A stretch of DNA of 64,000 nucleotides from Rhodopseudomonas sp. BR0M22. GTDB lineage: Bacteria; Pseudomonadota; Alphaproteobacteria; Rhizobiales; Xanthobacteraceae. The stretch is from contig NZ_QUMK01000002.1 in assembly GCF_010907035.1 (NCBI RefSeq), positions 62,001 to 126,000 of the forward strand, written 5' to 3'. Positions 53,152 to 61,289 of the stretch are shown here, in pieces. The translations under genes were made by a program, and so were the position numbers. Position 1 is the first letter of the stretch. Each line of letters opens with the position of its first letter. The notes beneath the pieces were generated by a model. The model saw only the letters and a program-made list of their open reading frames with translations. It was not told the origin of the DNA and ran no database searches.

Positions 53152-55809
53152 ATGTCCGATGTGGTTCTCTCAGCAGCGGTTCGCCAGAATCTGCTATCGC
53201 TGCAGTCGACTGCAGATTTGTTGGCGACGACGCAGAACCGTCTTGCTTCCGGCAGGAAGGTCAACACCGCGCTCGACAACCCGACCAACTTCTTCACCGC
53301 GGCGGGGTTGGACAGCCGTGCAGGCGACATCAACAACCTGCTCGATGGCATCGGCAACGGCGTCCAGATCCTGCAGGCCGCCAACACCGGCATCACCTCG
53401 CTGAACAAGCTGATCGACACCGCCAAGTCGATCGCCAACCAGGCGTTGCAGTCGAACGTCGGTTACAGCACCAAATCCAACGTTTCGACCACGATCGCCG
53501 GCGCTACGCCGAACGATCTGCGCGGCACCCAGACGTTCGCCAGCGCGATCGCGACCAGCAACGTGGTCTATGACGGCACCGCCGGGGGCACCAATGGCGT
53601 GTCGCCGACCGATACGCTCGGCGGCGGCGTCGGCAGTCTGTCGGGCGGCTCGATCTTCAGGAACGTCGCGGCCGACGCGACCGCGACCGGCAGCGTGCTC
53701 CATACCGGCACCGCGACCGCGACCGCGACCAGCGCCGACCTGATCAGTTCGCTGACCAACGGCTCGACCGTGACGCCCACCGGCCCGCAGGCTGGCGACG
53801 TCATCGTCGTCAACGGCAAGAACATCACCTTCACGACGACGGGCACGGCGACGGCCGACAGCAACGGCAACTACACGATCGGCATCAATCAGCCGATCAG
53901 CGCGCTGTTGGCGAGCATCGACACCATCAACGGCAACACCAGCAATCCGTCCATCGTCGATGCCACCGGTCATATCCAGCTCCACAGCGGCACCAACCGT
54001 TCGCTGTCGATCAGCGACACCACCAACGGCACGGTGCTGGCGAAGCTCGGCTTCGGCTCGACAGTTTCGGTGCCGCTCGGCACCGGCGCTTCCACCGCAA
54101 TCACGGCGACCACCAAGCTGTTCAATTCGGTCGGCGGTCTCGGGCCGGCGATCGCCGATGGCACTACGCTGACGGTGAACGGCAAGACCGTCACCTTCAA
54201 GGCAAGCGATCCGCCGAGCCCCGCGGGGCTGCTGGCCGGCTCCGGCGTGCTCGGCAACATCGTCACCGACCAGTCGGGTAACTCGACGATCTATATGGGG
54301 ACGAGCAACACCTACACCTCGGCCACCGTCGGCGATGTGCTGACCGCGATCGACCTTGCCAGCGGGGTCAAATCCGCGACGATCGCCAATGGCGTCGCCA
54401 CCTTCTCCGCCAACGGCACGCCGTCGCAGATCACTGCGGGTGGGGTGACGCTGGAGACGTCGACCGGTGCGGATCTCAGCATTACCGGTCCGGCCGACTT
54501 CCTGAATTCGCTGCAGCTGACCAACTCGACCGGTCCGGGCCCCGCGACGCTCACCGCGACCCGCTCGACCGGCGCCGGCACCATCGGCACGCTGATTCAG
54601 GACGGCTCGACGCTGAACATCAACGGCAAGACCGTTACCTTCAAGAACGCGCCGGTGCCGACCGCATCGGCCGACCACACCGGCGTCACCGGTCACGTCG
54701 AGACCGACGGCGTTGGCAACTCGACGGTGTATCTACAGGGCGGCACCATGGCCGACGTGCTGACCGCGATCGACCTTGCCACCGGGGTGCAGACCGCGAA
54801 GCTGTCGGCGGCGGGGGCCACGCTGACAACTCAGAGCGGCTCGGCGAACTCGTCGCTCTCCAGCGGCTCGCTCAAGATCTCGACCGGCAGCGCGTCCGAC
54901 CTCACCATCAGCGGCACCGGCAATGCGATGCTGGCGCTTGGCCTCGCCGGCAACACCGGCACCTCGACCGAGTTCAAGGCGTCGCGCGCTTCCGGTGCCG
55001 GCGGGGTGTCCGGCAAGAACCTGACCTTCACCTCGTTCAAGGGCGGCACCCCGGTCGACGTCACCTTCGGCGACGGCACTGGCGGCACGGTGAAGACACT
55101 GGCCCAGCTCAATGCCAAGCTGGCGCCCAACAACATGATCGCGCAGATCGACGCCAATGGCGTGCTGACGATCTCATCGAACAACGACTATGCCTCGTCG
55201 ACGCTCGGTTCGATCGCCGACGGCGGCGAGCTCGGCGGCAGCATTGCTGCGACGCTGACCTTCACAACGCCGAATCCGCCGGTCGCAGATCTCAACTCGC
55301 AGACCGCGCGCGCCAAGCTGGTGGAGCAGTACAACAACGTGATCGCGCAGATCACCACCACCTCGCAGGATGCCTCGTTCAACGGCGTCAACCTGTTGAA
55401 CGGCGACACGCTGAAGCTGGTGTTCAACGAAACCGGCAAGTCGACGTTGACGATCGTCGGCACTGCGCTGTCGCCGGCGGCGCTCGGCCTGCCGACGCTG
55501 GTGGCCGGGACGGACTTCATCGACAACGCCGCGACCAACAAGACGCTGGCGGCGCTGAACACCGCCTCGACCACGCTGCGGTCGCAGGCGTCGTCCTACG
55601 GCTCCAACCTGTCGATCGTGCAGATCCGCCAGGAGTTCGCCAAGAACCTGATCAACGTGCTGCAGACCGGCTCGTCCAACCTGACGCTCGCCGACACCAA
55701 CGAAGAAGCGGCCAACAGCCAGGCGCTGTCGACCCGGCAATCGATTGCGGTATCGGCGCTGTCGCTGGCCAATCAGTCGCAGCAGAGCGTGCTGCAGTTG
55801 CTGCGGTAA
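53152..55809 (+). CDS. fliC: Giant flagellin 2 with internal repeats
   Basis: 885 residues from the ATG at 53152, with the same CAGGAAGGT ribosome site as flagellin 1. N-terminus LLSLQSTADLLATTQNRLAS, LDNPTNFFTAAGLD; C-terminus TNEEAANSQALSTRQSIAVS, then SLANQSQQSVLQLLR, identical to flagellin 1. The middle carries four modules with VNGKNITF, VNGKTVTF, INGKTVTF and SGKNLTF (near residues 216, 339, 486, 618), co-linear with those of flagellin 1. Very rich in Ser/Thr and lacking Cys. A second filament subunit, probably the target of the glycosyltransferase encoded just upstream. FlbT and FlaF genes follow. Confidence 0.96.
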   Translation: MSDVVLSAAVRQNLLSLQSTADLLATTQNRLASGRKVNTALDNPTNFFTAAGLDSRAGDINNLLDGIGNGVQILQAANTGITSLNKLIDTAKSIANQALQSNVGYSTKSNVSTTIAGATPNDLRGTQTFASAIATSNVVYDGTAGGTNGVSPTDTLGGGVGSLSGGSIFRNVAADATATGSVLHTGTATATATSADLISSLTNGSTVTPTGPQAGDVIVVNGKNITFTTTGTATADSNGNYTIGINQPISALLASIDTINGNTSNPSIVDATGHIQLHSGTNRSLSISDTTNGTVLAKLGFGSTVSVPLGTGASTAITATTKLFNSVGGLGPAIADGTTLTVNGKTVTFKASDPPSPAGLLAGSGVLGNIVTDQSGNSTIYMGTSNTYTSATVGDVLTAIDLASGVKSATIANGVATFSANGTPSQITAGGVTLETSTGADLSITGPADFLNSLQLTNSTGPGPATLTATRSTGAGTIGTLIQDGSTLNINGKTVTFKNAPVPTASADHTGVTGHVETDGVGNSTVYLQGGTMADVLTAIDLATGVQTAKLSAAGATLTTQSGSANSSLSSGSLKISTGSASDLTISGTGNAMLALGLAGNTGTSTEFKASRASGAGGVSGKNLTFTSFKGGTPVDVTFGDGTGGTVKTLAQLNAKLAPNNMIAQIDANGVLTISSNNDYASSTLGSIADGGELGGSIAATLTFTTPNPPVADLNSQTARAKLVEQYNNVIAQITTTSQDASFNGVNLLNGDTLKLVFNETGKSTLTIVGTALSPAALGLPTLVAGTDFIDNAATNKTLAALNTASTTLRSQASSYGSNLSIVQIRQEFAKNLINVLQTGSSNLTLADTNEEAANSQALSTRQSIAVSALSLANQSQQSVLQLLR

Positions 55810-55817
55810 GCAAGGCG

Positions 55818-55838
55818 GTCCCGGCCTGGCGCCGGGAC
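55818..55838 (+). terminator. Hairpin after flagellin 2
   Basis: GTCCCGGC (55818-55825) pairs with GCCGGGAC (55831-55838) around five bases, 9 bp after the stop. No T-run; it may be a partial terminator or protect the mRNA 3' end while letting flbT be read. Confidence 0.45.
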
Positions 55839-56022
55839 GCCGGCCGCAGCGGCGCGCGGATGCCGGCGCGCTTCGGCGCCGCGCAATCGGCTGTAGCGGT
55901 TATCCCCCTCAAACGACGGCGCGTTTGTACTGGATCGATTCGCAAAGCCTGCGCATAAGGAAAACGGCTTGAGAATGAGTCGATTTTGGTCCGGTGACCG
56001 ACCGTAGGAGAAGGGAGACACG

Positions 56023-56403
56023 ATGCCTCTGCGAGTCGAATTGAAGCCGTTTGAGCGGATCGTGATCGGGCAGAGCGTGATCACCAACTCCGACACCCGC
56101 ACGACTTTCCTGATCGACGGTGATGCGCCGATCCTACGTGAGAAGGACATTCTCACTGCGGAGACCGCCAACACGCCGGTCAAGCGCATCTATCTGTGCG
56201 TCCAGATGATGTATCTGCAGAACGACATTCCCGCGTATCAGGAATTGTACCTGGGCTTCATCAAGGAACTGCTCGAAGCGGTTCCGAGTTTTCGCGAAAC
56301 GATCGAAGCGACCAGTAATCATATCTTAAGCGGCAATCTCTATAAGGCACTCAGAGAGCTGCGCCCCCTCATCAAGCGTGAAGAAGAACTGTTGTCGAGG
56401 TAG
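56023..56403 (+). CDS. flbT: Flagellin mRNA repressor FlbT
   Basis: 126 residues from the ATG at 56023. The FlbT family is recognised by MPLRVELKPFERIVIGQSVI, FLIDGDAPILREKDIL and VKRIYLCVQMMYLQ. In Caulobacter FlbT binds the flagellin mRNA 5' untranslated region and promotes its decay when the hook is unfinished. It sits 213 bp downstream of flagellin 2 and 3 bp upstream of flaF. Confidence 0.95.
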   Translation: MPLRVELKPFERIVIGQSVITNSDTRTTFLIDGDAPILREKDILTAETANTPVKRIYLCVQMMYLQNDIPAYQELYLGFIKELLEAVPSFRETIEATSNHILSGNLYKALRELRPLIKREEELLSR

Positions 56404-56406
56404 ACG

Positions 56407-56775
56407 ATGTCGAGTGCCGCGCAAGCCTACGCCCGAACCGCGCAGAGAACCGCGTCTCCTCGCGAAATCGAAGCGCAGGCGTTGTTGAAGGCGGCCAAAC
56501 AGCTTCAGGACATCGTCACGAACTGGGAAGAGAAGGGCGCGATCGGACTTCAGGAAGCGCTGATGTTCAATCGCAAGCTCTGGTCGATCTTCGTCACCGA
56601 AGCGATGCGCGACGACAATCCGCAATCGATCGAGATCCGGCAGAACATCGCCAATATCGGGGTGTTTGTTCTCAGCCAGTCCAGCGCGCTGCAGATCAAA
56701 CCGGAAGTCGAACGCCTGCAGGCGCTGATCGACATCAATCGCAACATCGCCGCCGGACTCAGCGGTCGCGCTTGA
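56407..56775 (+). CDS. flaF: Flagellin synthesis regulator FlaF
   Basis: 122 residues. FlaF signatures: AYARTAQRTASPREIEAQAL, MFNRKLWSIF and IANIGVFVLSQ. In alphaproteobacteria FlaF acts opposite to FlbT and is needed for flagellin translation or secretion. Co-transcribed with flbT (3-bp gap). Confidence 0.94.
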   Translation: MSSAAQAYARTAQRTASPREIEAQALLKAAKQLQDIVTNWEEKGAIGLQEALMFNRKLWSIFVTEAMRDDNPQSIEIRQNIANIGVFVLSQSSALQIKPEVERLQALIDINRNIAAGLSGRA

Positions 56776-56850
56776 GTCTTGCCTCTTGCTCGATCGTGCG
56801 CTGTTTCGCCGTCGGCTGTTTCGCTGTCGATTGTCGCAGGCAGCACGAAA

Positions 56851-56880
56851 TTCCCGCGCCTGCAACCGGCAGGCCGGGAA
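56851..56880. terminator. Hairpin between convergent flaF and FlaG-like genes
   Basis: TTCCCG-c-GCCTGC pairs with GCAGGC-CGGGAA around a short loop, with one bulged base. It lies between the two convergent stop codons and could act on both strands. Confidence 0.5.
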
Positions 56881-56907
56881 ATTCCCGTTAGACAATCCGA
56901 GTGCGCG

Positions 56908-57276
56908 TCAGACGACGCGGTCGGTTGCGAGCGATCCGATCCGGGCGGTCTTGGACTGATCCAGCTCGCGGAAGTACGCGCGTGCCTTGAGCTGCCAGGA
57001 CTCCGGGTATTGGCTGATGACCGCTTGCGTGTTCTGATCGACCGCGACGTAGACCATCTCGGCCGCCGCCCGATCGAAGATCACCTGACGGGCGATCGTC
57101 GAAGGGTCGGATTGAGACCTGACTGTCGTCGAGCCGGATCCGCTGTCTGCCGCAGTCACGCTTTGTGGCGCGGGCAGATCAGTCGGTATCGCAGTTCGCG
57201 CCGCTTCAGGCTCCGGCCTGACGATCGGCGTAATCACCGGCGCCCCCACCGGCTTGACGTTGAAATCGATACTCAT
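56908..57276 (-). CDS. Small FlaG-like flagellar protein
   Basis: 122 residues from the ATG at 57276, with GGAGG upstream. The first 60 residues are Pro/Thr/Ser-rich and probably disordered. The C-terminal half (QVIFDRAAAEMVYVAVDQNT, then QAVISQYP) resembles the FlaG pattern in which a strand pair ends in a gly/val-QxP motif. FlaG proteins influence filament length. It is last in the run of minus-strand flagellar genes. Family assignment is tentative. Confidence 0.6.
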   Translation of the reverse strand: MSIDFNVKPVGAPVITPIVRPEPEAARTAIPTDLPAPQSVTAADSGSGSTTVRSQSDPSTIARQVIFDRAAAEMVYVAVDQNTQAVISQYPESWQLKARAYFRELDQSKTARIGSLATDRVV

Positions 57277-57389
57277 GTCAGCCTCCTGGCTTCCATCAGG
57301 TCAATCCCACACCTCCTCCATCATCGTGGCAAACAGTTCTGAAATTCCTCCTGCAAAGACTCCGATGATTTGAATCGAAAGTGACCGAT

Positions 57390-57409
57390 CGCGCGAGCTT
57401 GCTCGCGCG
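57390..57409 (-). terminator. Strong hairpin between flgN-like and FlaG-like genes
   Basis: CGCGCGAGC (57390-57398) pairs with GCTCGCGCG (57401-57409). There is no clear T-run on the minus strand; it may partly separate the last gene from the flgI operon. Confidence 0.45.
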
Positions 57410-57461
57410 CGGGCCAGGACGCCAGCCGCAGCGGGAGAGCCGGTGTTCGGAAGGGGCGGCG

Positions 57462-57953
57462 TTACAGCGAGCGGCTGACGGCGATCGGCGTGAGTTGACG
57501 CGGGCTCGGGGCGGTGTGCCGGCCGTAGGCGGTGTAGGTCTGCGGTCCGTTGCGCTTCTGCACTTCGGCATTGACGCCGCGCACGATGCCCTCCGAAACC
57601 GCGTGCGCAGTCGCGAGGACCGTCAGATTGACCTGCAGCATGGCGCGGAAAACTTCGTGATGCCGATGCAGCGTGGCGAGCAGATCGGGCGTCGCTTTGG
57701 CCATGTAGGGCTGGCTGGCGCGCACCAGCGTGATGGCGCTGATGTAGCGCTTGGTGCGCTCTGTCTTGTCGCTTTCGAGCTGCATCGCTTCGGCGATGTG
57801 TCCGGCGCGGACCAGTTCGGTCTCGCGCTCGATCAGCTTCAATAGCCCGTCCATCACCGAGATCAGGGTTTCGGCGAGCTTGCGGGCGTCGGCCGGGGTG
57901 GACACCGGCTGTGCGGCGGCGGGCTGAACTTGCTGAGAATGCGTGGAGTTCAT
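57462..57953 (-). CDS. FlgN-like flagellar export chaperone
   Basis: 163 residues from the ATG at 57953. Helical throughout: LAETLISVMDGLLKLIERET and ELVRAGHIAEAMQLESDKTE match the FlgN fold, which in enterobacteria escorts FlgK and FlgL to the export gate. Both clients are encoded in this window. It lies 19 bp after flgJ in the flgI operon. Confidence 0.75.
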   Translation of the reverse strand: MNSTHSQQVQPAAAQPVSTPADARKLAETLISVMDGLLKLIERETELVRAGHIAEAMQLESDKTERTKRYISAITLVRASQPYMAKATPDLLATLHRHHEVFRAMLQVNLTVLATAHAVSEGIVRGVNAEVQKRNGPQTYTAYGRHTAPSPRQLTPIAVSRSL

Positions 57954-57972
57954 GGCGTCGTCCTTTGCGGGT

Positions 57973-58308
57973 TCAGGAGCGCGCGGCCTGTTGCAGGATC
58001 AGCGAGCGGTAGACGTCGCTGGCGATGCCGATGCCGCCGGCCTTGGCGATCATCTGCGAATGCTGTTCGGTCAACATCGAGCGCCAGACGCCGGTTCCGA
58101 CGGTGTCGCCGAACGGTCCGTCGCCTTTCAGGCCGACCGTCATCTGCGAGAACATGGTGTTGATGAACATCGCCTCGAAGTCGCGGGCGTTGGCCTGCGC
58201 CTTTTGCTGGACCTTGGCCGGCACTTTCGACAGCGCTTCGGCGAGCGCGAAGTCGGGACGACCGTTGTAGGTCGGAAGGGTGGGGCCGTAGGTGGTGGCG
58301 GTTGTCAT
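57973..58308 (-). CDS. flgJ: Rod-associated protein FlgJ/CheL (N-terminal domain only)
   Basis: 111 residues from the ATG at 58308, which overlaps the flgI stop (TGATG); a GTG at 58311 is equally in frame. The rod-binding domain motif ARDFEAMFINTMFSQMTVGL is followed by GDTVGTGVWRSMLTEQHSQM. The C-terminal muramidase domain of enterobacterial FlgJ is absent, as is normal in alphaproteobacteria, where this protein is often called CheL. It assists rod assembly in the periplasm. Confidence 0.9.
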   Translation of the reverse strand: MTTATTYGPTLPTYNGRPDFALAEALSKVPAKVQQKAQANARDFEAMFINTMFSQMTVGLKGDGPFGDTVGTGVWRSMLTEQHSQMIAKAGGIGIASDVYRSLILQQAARS

Positions 58309-59429
58309 CACATCACCTCGATGTCGGCTTCAATGGCGCCGGCAGCCTTGATCGCCTGCAGGATGCCGATCAGGTCGCGCGGGCCGATGCCCAGGCTGTT
58401 GAGGCCGTCGACGAGCTGCTGCAACGACACCCCATCCTTGACCACCGCGAGCTTCTTGCCGTCCTGTGTCACCGATACGCGGGTGTTGGGCGTGACGACG
58501 GTATTGCCGTTCGCCAGTGGTCCGGGCTGGCTGACCTGCGGGCTTTCGGAGATCGACACCGTCAGGTTGCCTTGGGCGACCGCCACGGTGGCCACACGGA
58601 CGTCGCGCCCCATCACGATAATGCCGCTGCGCTCGTCGATCACAATCTTGGCAGCCTGATCGGGCTCGACCTGCAACTGTTCGATTTCGGTCAGCAGCGC
58701 TACGGCGTTGCCTTTGAACTCGGCCGGGATCGAGAGCTGGACGGTGGAAGGGTCGAGCGGTTCGGCGCATTTGGTGCCGAGATAGTCGTTGACCGCGGCG
58801 GCGATCCGCTTGGCGGTTGTGAAGTCGGCGTTACGCAGTGCCAGCCGCACGTTCGGCAGCCGGTTCAGGGCGAATTCGATCTCACGCTCGATGATCGCGC
58901 CATTGGCGATCCGTCCCACGGTCGGAACACCCTGGGTGATGCTGGCCGCGGCGCCGGCAGCCTGGAAGCCGCCGATCGCCAGCGAGCCCTGCGCGACGGC
59001 GTAAACGTTGCCGTCGGCGCCGAGCAGGGGGGTGACCAGCAGGGTGCCGCCCTGCAGGTTTTTGGCGTCGCCGAGCGCCGAGACGGTGACGTCCATCCGG
59101 GTGCCCTGGGTGGCGAACGGGGGCAGATTACCGGTCACCATCACGGCGGCAACGTTGCCGGTACGGATGGTGGCGCCGCGGATATTGACGCCCATCCGCT
59201 CCAGCATCGCCTGCAGCGATTGCTTGGTGAAGGGGATGTTGTTGAGGGTGTCGCCGGTTCCGTTGAGGCCGACCACCAGGCCGTAGCCGATCAACTGGTT
59301 CTGGCGAATGCCTTCGATATTGGCGAGGTCTTTGATTCGCGAAGTCGCGTTCGCCGCCACGCCGGTCAGCAGCAGCGCGCACAGCACCACCGATGCCAGC
59401 TTCAGAATTCGGGTGGTGGGACGCGGCAT
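58308..59429 (-). CDS. flgI: Flagellar P-ring protein FlgI
   Basis: 373 residues, the usual length. A Sec signal peptide (KLASVVLCALLLTGVAANA) precedes SRIKDLANIEGIRQNQLIGY and GLVVGLNGTGDTLNN, the FlgI signature; C-terminus LVDGLNSLGIGPRDLIGILQ. It forms the P-ring around the rod in the peptidoglycan layer. First gene of the flgI-flgJ-flgN-like operon, downstream of a sigma-54 element at 59488-59503. Confidence 0.96.
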   Translation of the reverse strand: MPRPTTRILKLASVVLCALLLTGVAANATSRIKDLANIEGIRQNQLIGYGLVVGLNGTGDTLNNIPFTKQSLQAMLERMGVNIRGATIRTGNVAAVMVTGNLPPFATQGTRMDVTVSALGDAKNLQGGTLLVTPLLGADGNVYAVAQGSLAIGGFQAAGAAASITQGVPTVGRIANGAIIEREIEFALNRLPNVRLALRNADFTTAKRIAAAVNDYLGTKCAEPLDPSTVQLSIPAEFKGNAVALLTEIEQLQVEPDQAAKIVIDERSGIIVMGRDVRVATVAVAQGNLTVSISESPQVSQPGPLANGNTVVTPNTRVSVTQDGKKLAVVKDGVSLQQLVDGLNSLGIGPRDLIGILQAIKAAGAIEADIEVM

Positions 59430-59487
59430 TCACGGCTCCTGTCGATCCGCCGACGGCTGTCGCCGACGACGTGGGTCAGCCATTCCT

Positions 59488-59503
59488 TGCCAGTCCTGTG
59501 CCA
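59488..59503 (-). promoter_or_regulatory. Sigma-54 promoter of the flgI operon
   Basis: On the minus strand TGGCAC (59503-59498) and TGGCA form a -24/-12 element, with GG (59502-59501) and GC (5990-type position 59490-59489) ten bases apart, about 60 bp before the flgI ATG. Confidence 0.7.
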
Positions 59504-59617
59504 CTCCGCAAATCGGCGCAACTTGTTGATTGTACGGGGGTAAGTTCCACTGGCCAGAGCCGGCCCCGGGTTCCCGCCGCGCCGAAACTGCCGTCATCGG
59601 CAATTCTTGCCGGGTCG

Positions 59618-59633
59618 TTTACTCGCCGTTAAC
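59618..59633 (+). promoter_or_regulatory. Imperfect CtrA box upstream of fliX
   Basis: TTTA-N7-TTAAC, one mismatch from TTAA-N7-TTAAC, about 96 bp upstream of the fliX ATG. Early (class II) flagellar genes such as fliX are CtrA targets in Caulobacter. Confidence 0.35.
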
Positions 59634-59728
59634 CATAAACCGGTTTGCTGTGGGTCGGGGGCCTCAGCCCTGTTGCCGCCCTGGGTGTAAGCTGTTTCGC
59701 GGCGAGCCTGGACACGGCGAGAGAAACG

Positions 59729-60139
59729 ATGCGCATTTACGGTCCGAACGGCACCACCACATCGACCGGCTCCGGCACTGTCCGGCGCGCCGGGTCGAGC
59801 ACGTTCTCGCTACCCAGCGCCCCGACGCCGCAGGAGGCCAAACCGGTCAGCGCCCCGCGCCCGCCGGCCGCCCTCGATGCGTTGTTGGCGATGCAGGGCG
59901 TCGAGGATGCCACCGAGCGGCGCAAGCGGTCGGTGAAGCGCGGCCGGACCGCGCTGGACGCGCTCGACGATCTGAAGATCGGGCTGTTGTCCGGTTCGCT
60001 TGACGCCGCCACGGTGGCGCGGTTGCGGGCCGCCGCCGCTGAGCTGAAGGACTCCTCCGGCGATCCGGGCCTCGATGCGGTGCTGGCGGAGATCGAGTTA
60101 CGGGTCGAGGTCGAGCTGGCCAAGGCCGGCCAAGGCTGA
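59729..60139 (+). CDS. fliX: Flagellar regulatory/assembly protein FliX
   Basis: 136 residues from the ATG at 59729. FliX family: MRIYGPNGTTTSTG at the N-terminus, a Pro-rich linker, then MQGVEDATERRKRSVKRGRT and LDALDDLKIGLLSG. FliX couples early basal-body assembly to activity of the sigma-54 activator FlbD in Caulobacter. Divergent from the sigma-54-driven flgI operon, as expected for this pair. Confidence 0.92.
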   Translation: MRIYGPNGTTTSTGSGTVRRAGSSTFSLPSAPTPQEAKPVSAPRPPAALDALLAMQGVEDATERRKRSVKRGRTALDALDDLKIGLLSGSLDAATVARLRAAAAELKDSSGDPGLDAVLAEIELRVEVELAKAGQG

Positions 60140-60260
60140 GCCCTCCCTGTCCTGTTCCCCAGCTATTCCGCCGTTCCACTGTGAACGCTGCGGTCGATAT
60201 TGTCTGTCACAACTCAGCGCTATATAAGCTGCCGCGCAGGCGGGGTGTTTACCGCCTGAT

Positions 60261-60689
60261 GTGGATCATGGATTGCCCTTGGACAAGTTGAAAGACTATC
60301 GACCATCCGAGAAAGAGCCGTTCATGAACGAGCGGCAGCGCGAGTATTTTCGCGCCAAATTGTTAGCTTGGAAGGACGAGATCCTGCGTGAAGCCAAACT
60401 CACGCTCCAGGCACTACAGGAAGAGAACGTCAATCATCCCGACTTGGCCGATCGCGCCTCTTCCGAAACCGACCGCGCTATTGAGCTGCGCGCTCGCGAC
60501 CGTCAACGCAAGCTGATCGCCAAGATCGACGCAGCGCTGCAGCGGATCGAAGACAACACCTACGGCTATTGCGAAGAAACCGGCGAGCCGATTTCTTTGA
60601 AGCGGCTCGAAGCGCGCCCGATCGCGACGCTCTCGGTCGAAGCCCAGGAGCGCCACGAGAAGCGCGAAAAGGTGTATCGCGACGAATAG
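60261..60689 (+). CDS. dksA: DksA-like RNA polymerase regulator with single cysteine
   Basis: 142 residues from a GTG at 60261; alphaproteobacterial DksA proteins start shortly before DYRPSEKEPFMNERQREYF, so the later ATG at 60324 is less likely. A coiled-coil with the conserved DLADRASSETDRA tip precedes the C-terminal motif YGYCEETGEPISLKRLEARP. Three of the four zinc Cys of classic DksA are replaced (Thr, Ser, Ala positions), leaving one Cys. It works with ppGpp on RNA polymerase. A very good terminator follows. Confidence 0.92.
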   Translation: MDHGLPLDKLKDYRPSEKEPFMNERQREYFRAKLLAWKDEILREAKLTLQALQEENVNHPDLADRASSETDRAIELRARDRQRKLIAKIDAALQRIEDNTYGYCEETGEPISLKRLEARPIATLSVEAQERHEKREKVYRDE

Positions 60690-60712
60690 GCGGGTCGCCT
60701 GATCGAAGTTTT

Positions 60713-60750
60713 ACGGCGTCGTTTCCAACCGGAAGCGGCGCCGTCGTTTT
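60713..60750 (+). terminator. Rho-independent terminator of dksA
   Basis: ACGGCGTCGTTTCC (60713-60726) pairs with GGAAGCGGCGCCGT (60731-60744) with two G-U pairs and a four-base loop, followed by CGTTTTT. Confidence 0.85.
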
Positions 60751-60811
60751 TGGTAACTGCTGGGATGTCCTGTCCAGGCTCTGCAGCAGGATGGTCGCCT
60801 GGGGCGGTGCC

Positions 60812-61093
60812 TCAGTGCCGGCGATGCCGGAGCTTCCGCGTCGGAGGCGGAACGTCCTGCGGTTCGGAGAGCTGCTGACGCGCACTGAACGCGACGACGG
60901 GATTGATGTCGCAATACGCCCGGGTGCCGGAAGCCGTCACCATACACTGCTGGTAGGAGTCGAACTGGCAGTTGCCGGGATACCCCCATTCGCCGCCCTG
61001 CAGGCAGTAAGGGAAATCACGGGCCGAGGCCGGAGCCGCCGCCAGGGTGAGAATGGTCGCTGCCGCGAATACCGCGGCGCCGGTCTTGGTCAT
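60812..61093 (-). CDS. DUF3551 small secreted protein
   Basis: 93 residues from the ATG at 61093 (AGAG upstream). Signal peptide (AAATILTLAAAPASARD), then DFPYCLQGGEWGYPGNCQFD and SYQQCMVTASGTRAYCD, the four-Cys pattern of DUF3551, a family abundant in Bradyrhizobium and Rhodopseudomonas. A basic tail (RKLRHRRH) ends it. Function unknown; probably periplasmic with two disulfides. Confidence 0.85.
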   Translation of the reverse strand: MTKTGAAVFAAATILTLAAAPASARDFPYCLQGGEWGYPGNCQFDSYQQCMVTASGTRAYCDINPVVAFSARQQLSEPQDVPPPTRKLRHRRH

Positions 61094-61289
61094 CTGGTCT
61101 CTCCATTGGGCCCGACTGTCCGACGCAAGGAATCATCGAGCGCCGGCGAACGTAGCGTTCCCCGGTCGCGATACAACTACGATCGCGGGATGCCGTCGAT
61201 GCGCCGGATCATGTCTGCCGATGTCTATGCAAGCGAGTTGTGATCGGCCGTGATGTGCCGTGTTCACAACCTGCGTCACGACCTGCGGC

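Noticed and set aside
55830-55870. Shared GC-rich block (GGACGCCGGCCGCAGCGG) with 57412-57440
   Set aside because: Two partly matching GC-rich stretches were seen, but matches are short and imperfect, so I do not call a repeat family.
58302-59543. 413-codon + strand frame across flgI
   Set aside because: Shadow of flgI, whose P-ring signature and signal peptide are unambiguous on the minus strand.
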